Part shown: piece by piece, positions 34,763 to 46,039 of the stretch
Position numbering within the stretch: the stretch's first letter is position 1
Layout: every line of letters begins with the position of its first letter
NCBI GenBank assembly: GCA_019925105.1
Contig: JAHGAU010000042.1
Location: forward strand, 204,145-268,144
Direction: 5' to 3'
DNA from: Niebla homalea
Lineage: Eukaryota > Ascomycota > Lecanoromycetes > Lecanorales > Ramalinaceae
DNA: 64,000 nucleotides
Made by a program: the position numbers and the translations under genes
Notes under the pieces: generated by a model
What the model saw: the letters and a program-made list of their open reading frames with translations, nothing else
Told to the model about the DNA's origin: nothing
Database searches by the model: none

Positions 34763-35389
34763 ATGCCCCGAATGATATGGTCCAAAGACATTGTCGAAAT
34801 CCTTTTCCGATGTCAAAGCCTACTGGATGACAAAATCATCAAGAACCTTAAACACACCCAAGGCCATGGTCATATTCTACCATCAGTGACGATCAAAACA
34901 TGGGAGGTCGTCAAAGAGCGTTTGGATGCTTTGTACTACCAATGGGCTCATGCCGTAAAACCTACCCACCTCTCGAGCCTGACGTCGAGCTCAGCATGCA
35001 AAGACATGGCCGATGACCTGGAGGAGCTTTTGGAATGGGCGGTGGAACAGCAGAGCCAGACCATGGACAATATTCACATTGGTGCGGAACGCAATGGAAA
35101 GACTGGTCGGAAGGACGCCCGTGATCGTGGCAAAGATATGCTAGAATTCAGGAAGAGGAACTTAAATGAGGGCTGGAACGATGCGTGTGACGTGCAGGCA
35201 TATAAGCGTCTCTGTGAGCTAGGACGATACACTGAGCAGAGAGGTTGGACCTCCGAAAAATACCGCCCCAGCATTGTCAACGAGAAAGACTTGAAAGACA
35301 GGGAGAAGGCTTTCAAGGACCACATGCACAAAGTAAGAATGGATCTCGAGTGCGGTTACACAAGAACCCTTTATAGGTGGGATTCATGA
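34763..35389 (+). CDS. tandem orphan family, member 1
   Basis: Single-exon ORF of 208 aa from ATG 34763. I do not recognise the family, but three related genes follow on the same strand. The N-terminal block has HTQGHGHILPSVTIKTWEVV and KERLDALYYQW; the C-terminal block has GWNDACDVQAYKRL and EQRGWTSEKY, then a charged helix. The protein is helical, with no signal peptide, membrane span or zinc motif. The conserved Trp, His-Thr-Gln-Gly and Ala-Tyr positions recur in members 2 to 4, which argues for selection on protein sequence. Function is unknown. Confidence 0.75.
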   Translation: MPRMIWSKDIVEILFRCQSLLDDKIIKNLKHTQGHGHILPSVTIKTWEVVKERLDALYYQWAHAVKPTHLSSLTSSSACKDMADDLEELLEWAVEQQSQTMDNIHIGAERNGKTGRKDARDRGKDMLEFRKRNLNEGWNDACDVQAYKRLCELGRYTEQRGWTSEKYRPSIVNEKDLKDREKAFKDHMHKVRMDLECGYTRTLYRWDS

Positions 35390-35792
35390 TGTCTTCTACA
35401 TGTATCAGTGACAGATACACGATATGCCTTATCCATCAGATTTCCTTATGGCACCTCAATCGCACACTGGATCCTAAACCGACATACATAGGCAAGATTC
35501 ATCGACGGCAGGTGTTCACACTCAAAGTTGTTTCAGACACTAGGTGCACGTGCTGTAATGAGTTGTTTCAGAGAGCGAGGGCAAGTGCTGTGATGTATTT
35601 GTGATACATCACGCCATAGTATCCTCTCAGGTGACTTGATCTTCAAGCTTGCTACAAAACAAACTGGTTACCCTCTGCTGTTCCTCTTTCACAATGCGGT
35701 ATCACACATCACGATCAAAAGAAGTGCATGACTTCCATCACCATCAACGTGCCAAGCTCTAAGCCAGTAAAATAACGACAATCGTCACCACA
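35390..35792. other. spacer between tandem family members 1 and 2
   Basis: No gene; it contains the promoter of member 2. Confidence 0.45.
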
Positions 35793-36374
35793 ATGCCCCT
35801 TTCCCCAATCCCTCCCTCAACTAAGGACGTCCTCAAGCGAATCTCCGAGTGTCAAATACTCCTCAACGAGATCTACAACAACCTAAGTCACACCCAAGGT
35901 TACTGTCTCTCAATTCCGCCCACCACTATAGAAACTTGGCGTACGACCACAGATCGTCTGAACTGCCTATCCTATCGCTGGGAAATCGCGCTGCAGAACA
36001 AGAAGAGGCACCCAACAAACATGTTCTGTAATAAAGAGTCTAAGGCCACAGTCAACACCCTATTGGAAACACTCAAGCGAGCACAATATCAACAAGTTTG
36101 TGCAGCTGAAAACGAAGACAACGAACAGAAGGGAGCCAAAAAACGACGGGCCATGCTTGATCGATTGGCGGAGGCCCATCCATACCATTGGGAGACTGCG
36201 TTTGATGTAGAGGCTTATCGGGCGGTCTATTCTCTACACCAATACAGTATGACACGAGCTTGGACTACCGATGTAGAGTTTGGAGATGGTTGGAGTGAGC
36301 AAGAATTGGAGGAGAGGGAGAGGTTGTCAAAGAAGCATCTCAAGGAGGTCTTCGGTAAAATTCATAAAACATGA
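35793..36374 (+). CDS. tandem orphan family, member 2
   Basis: Single-exon ORF of 193 aa from ATG 35793. It carries the same two blocks as member 1: LSHTQGYCLSIPPTTIETW with TDRLNCLSYRW, and HWETAFDVEAYRAVYSL with TRAWTTDVEF. The middle is variable. It ends with a charged helix (ERERLSKKHLKEVFGK). No known domain, signal peptide or membrane span is seen. Divergence from member 1 is large, so the duplication is old. Confidence 0.75.
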   Translation: MPLSPIPPSTKDVLKRISECQILLNEIYNNLSHTQGYCLSIPPTTIETWRTTTDRLNCLSYRWEIALQNKKRHPTNMFCNKESKATVNTLLETLKRAQYQQVCAAENEDNEQKGAKKRRAMLDRLAEAHPYHWETAFDVEAYRAVYSLHQYSMTRAWTTDVEFGDGWSEQELEERERLSKKHLKEVFGKIHKT

Positions 36375-37404
36375 TGACTTTGTTTTGAAAGGCAATAACA
36401 AGAGCAAGTGGGAGGACAGATGGCGAGGTGACTGCGCATCCATGAGGCGGTGTGCTCAGATCTTGCTGAGTATGTATGTTTCAGAGGCTCATGAGATGGC
36501 TTTGCTGGGTGAAACAGTCAGCCGTTACCAGTTTCAAGCTCACCGCCTCAAGCTAGCATAGTCCCACATATTTGACTAAATCATTAGCGAACGAGGATGG
36601 TGACAGCAAGTGAAGCGCCCAGCAAAGCCGACGATACCCAATTCTGTCTCGGATTGAGGGATAAGTGTATCGTCATTTGTGGTACCTCATCCTTCACTCA
36701 AGATGCTCCATGAAACAGGTCTCAGGTTTACATACAAATGTTCTTCGCTGCATGTTCCATATTCCTGAGACAATCTTCCATAACTTTCGAATGTTGAGAT
36801 GCCAGATAGGAGGCCCGATGATAGCAGATGAGTGCCAGCCTTGTTTCAAGACGATAGCATACCCCAGATTGAGTCTACGCTACCAACTAAGCTCTGGTTT
36901 AAGCTTTGCGCTAGCATGCTAGCGCCCTATCAATTTACCGGAAATCGAACGATATACTTGGGTGGTGACACCCCCCACTGCTCCACAACCTCATGACGAC
37001 TACCTATTTGGGTATAGCAGCCGGCAAGCCGCGCGCTTCCATCGCGTTTGATGGGATGAGGTTGAAAGGCCGTCACGGGGACGAGTGAAGTCCAGGACCG
37101 GAAGGGTCACACCTCACTCATTCACGCCAGGGGCTTCTGTGTCTCATCATGGTTGAGGTTACTCAAAAGATGCACTGGGTCGGTGTTTTCTACTTTCTTG
37201 ATTACTCTCGTCCATTAGACATCTCGGCATTAGATTGCGCCCAATTCAATAATCTCATCTCAACGAGTATCAAAGACAAATCTTGGATACCCTACCTCAA
37301 ACATCTACGCTTCTAGGAATTCAGCGGGAAGATTCAGCATCACAATACCATACAACCGTTTCCAAGAAGCACTCATCCGAGTTCTTGCAGAACGCCAAAC
37401 CCAG
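36375..37404. other. spacer between tandem family members 2 and 3
   Basis: No intact gene. The frame upstream of member 3 is open without a stop from about 37213 but has no ATG, suggesting a lost start or missing first exon. The 15-base sequence GAGGTTACTCAAAAG at 37155-37169 recurs upstream of member 4. Confidence 0.5.
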
Positions 37405-37797
37405 ATGAACAAGATCTACGAGCACCTTGGGCACACTCTAGGCTACGGCCACCCAATCCCACCAACAACCATCGACGCCTGGAATATCGTCAAGGAGCGT
37501 TTAGACCATCTGTACGACCGTTGCAGTGGGAAGAAAATGAGCCTTGCCAGAACAACATACTCCAATATCAAAACGTCCATGAAGGAGCTTGGAATGGCCC
37601 TGGCAGAGTGTCGACATTGGGGAAAGAAAGGCTTGCCCACCAAGATCAAATCGGCCAAACAATTCTCATTACCGCAGAGCAGAGCGCTCGTTGAGATCGT
37701 ACACTTGGCCGTTCCTAGAAAATGTAGGCAAGAGGAAAATAAAGGAGCAGATGTTCAAGGTATACATACTGGAAGTAAAGGATGGCATCAGGGATAA
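37405..37797 (+). pseudogene. tandem orphan family, member 3, probably truncated
   Basis: The N-terminal family block is clear (HLGHTLGYGHPIPPTTIDAW; VKERLDHLY). The homologous sequence starts before the first ATG at 37405: upstream in-frame codons read FQEALIRVLAERQTQ, matching members 1 and 2, without a start codon. The C-terminal DVxAYR/RGWT block is not recognisable; the reading ends after about 130 codons with only a faint GADVQGIHTG remnant. This looks like a decaying copy, although an unseen upstream exon is possible. Confidence 0.6.
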
Positions 37798-38330
37798 TTT
37801 CGACGGCCTATCGAAGCCCGTGCCGAATTGAGTCCAGGAGATGGGAAGCAATCGAGTGGTGCACAACGCGGGGTATGTGCAAGAGACGAAGTCACGTCAT
37901 GCGTATGTAGGAATAATTCCTAAGGATTGGGCCTTAGCTAGATAGCCGAGAGGGTCTGGGAACCACACGTATTATCACGTTGAGGTTACGCATCAATTCT
38001 ATGTCTCAGCTTTTTCCCGTGAATAATGGACGTCTCAAACCAAGAGTTCGTTAACAGCCGCTGCGGTCCAATGGTGTTTCACACCGGGGCAAACGGTAGC
38101 ATGACGTGCTCCGTGCCTTCACACGCCACCATCTTGCCAAAGGGTTTCATGCTTCAGTATCGAGGTTACTCAAAAGGTCTCAGCTTCGCTGGGTGTTCCC
38201 TCTTTCTCCACCATTTCTCACTACAAGTCTCTAGACTTCAACCTGCTTATGAAACTCCATCTTTGTATAAAGACTTCTTCAGGATAACGTCAATACAAAC
38301 TCACCGCAACCCTCCCAGTCACAAGCAAGT
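37798..38330. other. spacer between tandem family members 3 and 4
   Basis: Holds the second copy of GAGGTTACTCAAAAG at 38162-38176, followed by CTGGGTGTT..CTTTCT-like sequence as after 37169. This implies that promoter DNA was duplicated along with the genes. Confidence 0.55.
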
Positions 38331-39224
38331 ATGGACGATGAACATGACCTCGGTGAAATGAATCACTTTCCACACCCCATCTTATCCGCCCTCATAATAA
38401 AGGAGCTTCGCACACAACGAGCTTCCGTGTACGAGATCCTTGAAAACCAAAAACACAAGTTTGGATATGGCCAAAAGGTCCCAGAGACATTGATCACCCT
38501 CTGGCAGACCGTCAAACAGCGCCTGGAAGAACTATGCGTGCAGTGGGAGGAAGCCGTGAGTATCAAGGAACCAAAGACTCAATTGTGTGACCGGGAGGCC
38601 AAAGAAGCCGTGAGGATCCTGAAGAACGCCCTCATGAGGGAGAAGAAATGGGGTGAAGCCTCTGGTGACCGGATCTACGACTCAGAGCACCGAAACTCCC
38701 GCGTGCACGACGTACACGTTGGCCTATACACATTCAGTCAGCAGGCCGAGGACAACATGATCTGCCACGAGCAAAGACGATTCGAACTTTTCGAACAATT
38801 TCAAAAAGCTTACTTTCGTACCGGCTGGAATGCGACAGCAGTGGATGCATACCGTGCGATATGGATTCTGCAGGAATATACTCGGAGGAGAGGCTGGAGT
38901 ACCGATGAAGGGTCGAGTGAGATGCTGGCAGAATCGATGCTGGCCCAGACGCAGCAGGACACTAGGCATCATATGAACGCAGTGGTATCGAGGATGGAAA
39001 ATGAGTTCGGACGACCGAGCAAGCCCATCACCGATTTCCAGGAGGTCCAGAGAAGGCAGGCATGGGAAGAGATGATAGCACATCAAGAAGCAAAGAAGGC
39101 GGCACGGGAGGCTAAAGAAGATGAGATGAAAGAGGATGCAAAGCAAAGATTCATCAGGGATACGCGTTATACTGCCGCATCAATGGGATGGACCGAGTTT
39201 CCCAGCACCCCTGGGGCGGTCTAA
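38331..39224 (+). CDS. tandem orphan family, member 4 (longest)
   Basis: Single-exon ORF of 297 aa from ATG 38331. Family blocks are ENQKHKFGYGQKVPETLITLW with VKQRLEELCVQWEEA, and FRTGWNATAVDAYRAIWIL with TRRRGWSTDEG. It is longer than the others: the middle has an extra segment, and the C-terminus adds a Glu/Lys/Ala-rich helix (HQEAKKAAREAKEDEMKEDA) and a conserved-looking end, AASMGWTEFPSTP. Function is unknown. It is the best candidate for the functional founder because all blocks are complete. Confidence 0.78.
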   Translation: MDDEHDLGEMNHFPHPILSALIIKELRTQRASVYEILENQKHKFGYGQKVPETLITLWQTVKQRLEELCVQWEEAVSIKEPKTQLCDREAKEAVRILKNALMREKKWGEASGDRIYDSEHRNSRVHDVHVGLYTFSQQAEDNMICHEQRRFELFEQFQKAYFRTGWNATAVDAYRAIWILQEYTRRRGWSTDEGSSEMLAESMLAQTQQDTRHHMNAVVSRMENEFGRPSKPITDFQEVQRRQAWEEMIAHQEAKKAAREAKEDEMKEDAKQRFIRDTRYTAASMGWTEFPSTPGAV

Positions 39225-40421
39225 ATCTAGTGACCAAGAGAGGTATGCGTGTCGCTATTGATTCATGCATCAGTATGCTCTCAAAGTCAGGATTTGCTTG
39301 AGGTTATCTTAGGCTTGCACGGGGGTTGCCACAAGGGGAAGAGAGGATGAATATGTACAGACTTGTCACCATTGGCTCATGCGTCTGTATACTTGAGGCT
39401 TTGAAAGAATTCGCTGTTATCGGCAATCAGATCGCGTCGTGCAATCGTCTCTCGGACATCGTTTACCCTAGGGTTGACAGAATTGTGCCATGTGAGTTGT
39501 GGCCATCCAAGGCGTATCGTGTCATTCTGTAACCTCGTATCCCCTTTCCCCCTTCCATCTTTTTTCATCCTTACACACAACCCACAAGATCCTACTCGCT
39601 TTCATCTCTACGGCTTTGCTTATATACGGCATCCTGCGACGTAGCTTTAAGCATCAAAGTCTCTCGTAAGAATGTATTCTGGTCTCCATTACAGCCAGAT
39701 TGTTCGAAACTATCTTGTGGTACAGTAGCCTTAGAGCGAGTTGGGCGGAAGAGATACGACAATTTCCGCCAGGAGCTTGAAGACAAAGCCGTGACCCGGA
39801 AGAGGGTGCGTATGGGACGGCGAAATTGTGCATACTACTAAGCTCAAAGATTTAAACGGATGAAAGACGAGGGCGACTTGACTTTCGGAACCAACCGTGT
39901 GTTCTTGCGCGCCAGCCCTCACTTTGAATTCATTACCGTAGAGATTTCAACAGCTCATCCTCCGTGGTAGTCTCTTGTACCTGCCATAGACCCTCCTTTA
40001 CTGCGTGTGGCGCACGAGATCTAAGTGTGATATCGAGCGCTTTCCGACTGTCATTCACGATGACGCGAGCTTATGAAATAACTTCGTCAGTACAAGTGGA
40101 ACCTCTCCGCTGCATAAACATAGCCTAAAGCCGACCGCTGGTCCTCTGTTACCCGACAACTCTGCGAATTCGTTGTCGGTGCCCTGCGATATTCGACGAC
40201 ATCCTCCGATGTTGCACAAAATTACTTCACTGTCCAACCAATTGCGAGAAGCAAAATAAGCCCGGAACAATTAATATCGCCGCCGATGTTCCTGTCTCAA
40301 CTTCCACGTTCTGAAACGAAAAGTCGTGGGACTTCAAACATTCGTGGAGACTTTCATCTTCTTTGGAAGCTTTCAGCGCCATTTAAAGTTCTTTCCAAAC
40401 ATTCTGATCAATCACTATAGA
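39225..40421. other. intergenic
   Basis: No supportable gene. A short ATG frame at 40286 runs into a probable acceptor (CACTATAG ending at 40420) before the next ORF and might be its first exon; the splice is not resolved. Confidence 0.4.
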
Positions 40422-41189
40422 AATTGCAAAGATGCGCAGGCTGTTTTGAATACTCTTGTGGTGCTTTACAAAAAGCTTCGCATTGTTGCAAAGCCCAGCG
40501 GATCCTCCTCACCTCATTGTTGGTTTTCGACAGCAGCATCGGTCCCTGCTACCCCTCGCCATGAACGCGGGGGAGCCCGAGATTACAGAAAATGGATAAT
40601 GGCCTGGGAAACTCAGTACTTAGTCTGCACCACCAAGATGCACGAAATGGCTGAAATGCTCAGGGCACGGCCCAAGAATGATGGAGAGCAACATATAGAG
40701 ACACTTAGCGGCGAAACTTGGTCCCTTTTGGAAAAACTGTTGCAGCTTTGGCTCATAGAGGTCGCCAGACCTTAAAAAGAGTACGGTGACAGCCGCTTTG
40801 GTCTATCTGTGGCGGACCGAAAAGATATCCCGCAACGAATGGACAAGTTGAAGAACGTTCTTGAAAACAATTTCGAGGCGACCATGGCCTTTGTCGACGC
40901 AAAACCGCTTGAGCAAAGATCGTCACCAACCGAGGGACAACGTAAGGCAGCAAACGGGTCTCGCGAAAGATTCGTCAAAGACATCAAAGATCTACCCGAC
41001 TTCGCTGCGTTAAAGGCTATTACAGCGTTATTTCTTGCAATGGAAGATCCCACACTCAAGGACTGCGGCAATCAGATGCTTAAGAACCTCGACAAGATTA
41101 GCACAATTTTTTATTCCAAAGCCTGGCATGTCTACGCGATGAGACACTGGGACGAGCCCTATGGGTCCTACTCCAAACAGGTTGGATGA
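40422..41189 (+). pseudogene. unrecognised ORF interrupted by one in-frame TAA
   Basis: One reading frame runs from about 40422 to 41189 and is interrupted only by TAA at 40773-40775. Coding-like sequence continues on both sides: LLEKLLQLWLIEVARP before, and KEYGDSRFGLSVADRKDIP after. Both parts are helical and charged (MHEMAEMLRARP; MDKLKNVLENNFEATMAFVD; FAALKAITALFLAMEDP). The first ATG in the upstream part is late (near 40597), so the 5' exon is not defined. A CAA-to-TAA change would explain the stop. No plausible intron of normal size removes it. No family is recognised. Confidence 0.5.
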
Positions 41190-42585
41190 TTCATGTCCCA
41201 AAAATCGAACAAACCCACGCACGTACAAATTACCTACCTTCTTAACCTCAAGCTACCAAGTGGTCCGCTACTGGCCCTGACTATCCACATCTCTTGTTTT
41301 TCAATCTTGTTTTTCAACCGGCTTGTACTTTGATATGGCAAATTGCCACCGCCACTCATTAGACACCTCAAGCTTCCTTTCTTTTATCAGCAGGAGCGAT
41401 GGCTCGAAGACACAGTCCCTACCTCAGCCAAGCTTGGACATATTGTTGGTTCGCTGTCACGTCACTTTCACATAGACATCATGCCGGACCAAGTGAGACA
41501 CTGATGCGATCCCGCAGTCGTTACCTCAGTCAATAGCTTCTGCCCCAAATCATCTCGAACACCGCCTGGACCGCCCACAGATTGACCTATCTTAGAAATC
41601 GGCTTAGAGAGGAGAAAAGCGGCGAGCATCTGATGAACATTACCGAGAAGCCAATTTACAAGTCTGAACATCCGCCACATCACCACTATCCCCTCCTCAA
41701 CCACAAATACCTCTATGAAACCACTCCTTGGCGTCGAACTCACCATGTACGAGTCAAGGCATTAGACTTGGACCTACCGTCATTACCATCATACCATATA
41801 CTCAGACCTAGACGCCAACCCAACACGTGGCATGATCCAAGCATCGTCTCGTCACTTTAAACGCGACTAATCGATTCAACATCCTCCATCATTCCAATGT
41901 GTCGTGTAGAGGTGTCATATTCAGGAGATTCGCTTTTGGCGGCACTAATTAGAATACATGCTCAAATATACGCGGTAAGCAGCATTCCTGAGACTGATCT
42001 CTAACTTACAATTCCTCCTAGATTCACTCACCACACGCCCACCCCCGCAGATTCACGCCCATCCCCCCATCCCCTCATCCCCTCCTCCCCCAACAAAAAC
42101 TTACAACCCTCATCCCCACGCACCCTCCCCGCCTCCCCAGCAGCCAGCCCGGCAGTCAGGCGATCCTATCGGCAGTGCGGGGGTTTTACCGGTAGCGGTC
42201 TGGTTCTGCGCGGATATTATTTCTGTTGTTGTGGGGAGGAGGGGTGGGGGTGGTGCGTCGAGGGATGATGATGATGATGAGGTTGTTGCTGCTGCTGTTG
42301 CTGCTATAATTGGGGTTTGGGGAGGTTTTGGAGTGGTATTAGTGAGGAGGGGGGAGGCGTTCAGAATGGAAAAGGGTGCTGATGCTCCAGTGTTATGTTG
42401 ACCAGCTTGAGAGAACAATGGTTATCAGGCGCAGGGGTTTGAACAGCCCGCCTCATTTGAATCAACTGTAAGTACAAAAACATTTGAGTCTGGAAAGCGG
42501 AGAAAGAATCCATCCAACGCCGCGCTACTCTATTTCAATCCCGACAGTGAGACGAAAAGTTGATTACTGAATACCATCATGATCA
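41190..42585. other. intergenic with trinucleotide repeats
   Basis: No gene. Low-complexity tracts include GAT repeats at 42264-42279 and GCT/GTT repeats at 42282-42306. A C-rich stretch lies at about 42028-42135. Confidence 0.5.
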
Positions 42586-44446
42586 TCATGCTCCAACCTC
42601 ATCCTTCTCCTGGTCCCTCTCCCTCTTCTGCTCCGAAAACCCTTGCTCTGTCCTCAACGGCGCATTGATATCCAACCCCTTGATCAATAGACTCATCAGC
42701 CCCGCAAACCCTGCCAGCGCGCACATGACGATCCAAACCACCTTCAACGCATCCGCATACGCCTGCACTAGATCCGCGTGCTGCATCTTCTGTGCGGGAT
42801 CATCGGCCATACTCTTGATCACCTGCACCAACGCTGCGGCATCCGAGGAGTATTCGGCGACGTTGGGAGCAAGCAGCGGGTACTTCATCAATTTTTGCGC
42901 AATCTGGTTCTGGAAGATGGTGCCACCGACAGCAACGCCAATGGCTTGACCGAACGAGCGGAAGAAGGAGAACATGGTGACGGCGAAGGCTTGGTCTTCG
43001 CTTCGGGAGGAAGCTTGCACCGCGAATGCCATGGAGGGAAACAGCAAGCCCATCCCGATGCCGGAGACGAGGTTCAGGAAGACCCATTGCACGGTGGTGG
43101 TGTGCACGTCCAAAAGGTAGAGCAAGCCCATGCCGAAACACGTGAGTGCCCAGCCGGCCCAGATGGCCCAGCGGTATCGCCCGCTCATCGTAATGGAGAT
43201 GCCGGTGACAACGGCAACGGGGGCGACGGTGAAAGTTTCCGGGAAGACGGAGATGCCTGTTATTATTTCGCTTTCGTTCTTAACGGCTTCGTAGTATAAG
43301 GGGAGGTAGTAGAGGAGGCACCAGAGAATCATGCCGTGGATGGTGTCGCTGAGGTAGGCAACGGAGGAGGTTCGGTTGCCGAAGAGGCGGAGGCGGATTA
43401 GGGGTTCCTTGGCGAAGAAGTATTCATAGGCGACAAAGACTGCTTCGCCGCAGATGCCGATGATGAGGGGTACGAGAGTGCGCCATGAAGACCAAGAATA
43501 GGATACCCCGCCCCAGGTGATGGGGATGAGTACACTAGTGGTGGAGCCGATGAACAGTACAGTGCCGATGTAGTCGACTCGTTTGAGCTGATTGAGCAGC
43601 CCAGTCGGCTTGAAGTGGAGAGTGAGGAAGATGAAGACGAACGGGAAAGCTATCCCAATGAATGGTAGGTTAATGTAGAAGATCCATCTCTGAAGAATTG
43701 GAGTCAGCAATGATTTTCCCCGGACTCAAGTATGGTGTTACTCACCCAAGACACCTTCTGTGCGAACACGCCACCAATGATGGGACCTGTGACAGAGCCC
43801 AGACTCCACATGCCACTGATGATCCCATACCACTGGCCCCGTAGACGCAAGGGAACAAGATCCGTGACCAAGATCTCAGTCAGGGCAAAGATGCCTCCAC
43901 CTCCAATCCCCTGAAATGATCGACCCACCAGCAGAGGACCGAAACCATTGGCGGTTGCAGCAACAAGAGCCCCAATGAGGAAGAAGATCAAGGCAAGATA
44001 CACCATCGGTTTGCGGCCGAATATGTGTGAGAATGAGGCGAAGCTGGGCTGAAAGACAGTCGCGCAAAGCAAAAACGATGTGCCGGACCAAAAAGCTTCG
44101 ATGGCAGTGCCATGGAGCTTATCCGATATGATCTGATAGAGGTCAACCAGCTGTGTCTCTTGCAAAGGATTGTTAGATGGCTCACAGGTAATGCAACAGA
44201 CAAGCTGGTCCCATCCAGCGCCACCATGAGCGTAATGACTGCCAAGGTCATGAATGCCACATAAAGTCTCTTCGAAGGCTTGAATCCTTCGGCTGCGATA
44301 CCCGTGAGTCTCCGTTCGATATCAGCTATGGTTCCTGATTCTGGCTTAGGCGGGTCTTCATCGTCGCCGTTGGATACTTGTGTCAATTGAGCGGCATGTG
44401 GTTGCTCCCTTGCCGGAATCCCCTTTTCCAACTCCATCTTTTGCAT
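42586..44446 (-). CDS. MFS drug/efflux transporter, DHA2 type (14 TMS)
   Basis: Exons 44186-44446, 43746-44132 and 42586-43689 join in frame to about 583 aa. It is a proton-driven exporter of small molecules at the plasma membrane. A polar N-terminus precedes TM1 (VAFMTLAVITLMVALDGTSLSVALP). The loop 2/3 motif is FGRKPMVYLALIFF, followed by LLVGRSFQGIGGGGIFALTEILVTD and the antiporter motif C region, WSLGSVTGPIIGGVF. RWIFYINLPF after TM6 is typical of 14-TMS DHA2 transporters. The second half adds further spans to TM14 (VVWIVMCALAGFAGLMSLL), and a charged cytosolic tail follows. The start at 44446 (MQKMELEKG) is the first good ATG. Substrate is unknown; no biosynthetic genes are adjacent. Confidence 0.93.
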
Positions 44447-46039
44447 CAAAGACAGACCAATTCGTGTAAAGGAATGGGGATGTATTGATGAGTATTCTGA
44501 TTGGTGGAAAAGTAAAATCACCTTGATTGATGGATAATGCTTGGCAAGTGCAAAGTGGGTAAAGGGTTCAGGAGAAGTCGATCTAAATTACTTTGCAGAG
44601 CCACATCAAAGACTGCGATGAACATATTGAAAACAAAACCGACTGCCAATACCATGATATATCCATTTGCAAAACTTTGGATGCTTTGAGATCTTGTCAT
44701 TCGGCCGTGACATCATGAAGCCGTCGCCATTTTGGATTAACCCGCGCGGCTTCTGCGCGGACGAACATTTGCTCCGCCTCGATTGTTCTGGCCCAAAAGC
44801 TAGCAACAAGCGCGACAACTCGTCAAAACATGCCTCCTTTGTGCCCATTCATAAAAGCTCTCTAATTCATTATCGTTAATAATTGTAAGCCTGCTTGCAT
44901 AGTCAATGCCCGGAATACTCCCGTGCTCGCCTGTGTAATCGCACCGTGTTGGGTCACGGACCTCCACATTTGTCCGTGGCATAATACACTAGATTGGACA
45001 TCTCCATTTCGAGCTGGGTGTGGTGCTTAGTACTCAGATTCCCCAATCAAGACACGGTGTTTTTGGCCTGTAGTTATGGGAGCATACGGATATCAGGCGT
45101 CGCTTGAAATGCATGGAGTGTCTGCTCAGGACGCAGCTTCTCCATCCAAAATCTGGTGTTTTTGGGCCTGTTGTCGTAGGGGTATATGAGGACCTCAGCT
45201 GGGGAAAGCCCTTGCTTAGTTCTCAGCTGCTTCATTGAGATTGGGGTGTTTTTAGGCTTGCTATGGTGGGGAAGGGCTTGCTGAAAGATTCTCCGGCCAA
45301 ATCGCAATGATTTTGGGTGGTCTCCGGCTGAAGTATACAGGTATTCAGCATCTCCTCAGTTGAGTGACATGATTGTAAGGATGGTAAAGCGGGAGGGTAA
45401 GGACAGTCGGAACCACGGAAGGAATTTGAAATCATCAGACCTCCCGATTTAAAGGGCAATGATAGTCGATACGGACCACAGTATGTAGAACGGTATCGGT
45501 ACGAAATTTTGAATGCACAGTCGCAGCAGCCTTGGGTCTTAATGCTCAGCAGGCCAGAGGTCATATTCCATCTCGGACAATGCGATCGACCATCGGCTCA
45601 AGAGTGCTCTCGGGCAGGATACCATGTTCACATGAATTGCGTTCGGCCATGCCTACGAATCGCCATTGAGGGCGTATCCTTACGCTTAGGCCTCCAGATT
45701 GGCATCTCGACGAACAGGATGATGCTAAGCTCGAAGTCGACGGCCTTGTTAGTAAATGAAACTCTAAGATTGAGCTTAGTCCGTGGGAGGCCTATGTGGT
45801 CGTGGTCTTGGGTCACTGCATCAATCTGTTGATGCTTTGTGCCCTTACGACTTCAGACAGTCCGGTCCGCCGCCAGAATCCGCGCTGACAAACCTTACGG
45901 AACGACCGCGCAAAGCGCAGCCATGACAGATCACATATCCGGGCCCGGACTGATAATGCTCTCAAAATGTTTCGTGGAGACTTGGCGATAGAGGTTCGCC
46001 GGGACATCGTGAGCCCCAGACTTGAACATAGGAACCATT
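44447..46039. other. intergenic with a degenerate 90-98 bp tandem repeat
   Basis: No convincing gene in about 1.6 kb. The main feature is the tandem repeat at 45022-45345. Other ORFs here are short and domain-free. Confidence 0.5.
45022..45345. repeat. degenerate tandem repeat, about 90-98 bp unit, 3-4 copies
   Basis: The core GGTGTTTTT occurs at 45057, 45155 and 45245. It is each time preceded by 23 bases of alignable sequence starting CTCAG/CGCAG, and in copies 1 and 3 by TGCTTAGT.CTCAG. A weaker fourth copy ends near 45318. On the minus strand, two copies read KPKNT.I.MKQLR and RPKNTRFWMEKLR in the same frame, hinting at a former coding repeat. Confidence 0.7.

Noticed and set aside
42778..43299. 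173-aa plus-strand ORF
   Set aside because: Antisense to the MFS transporter exon, which has clear transmembrane and family motifs.
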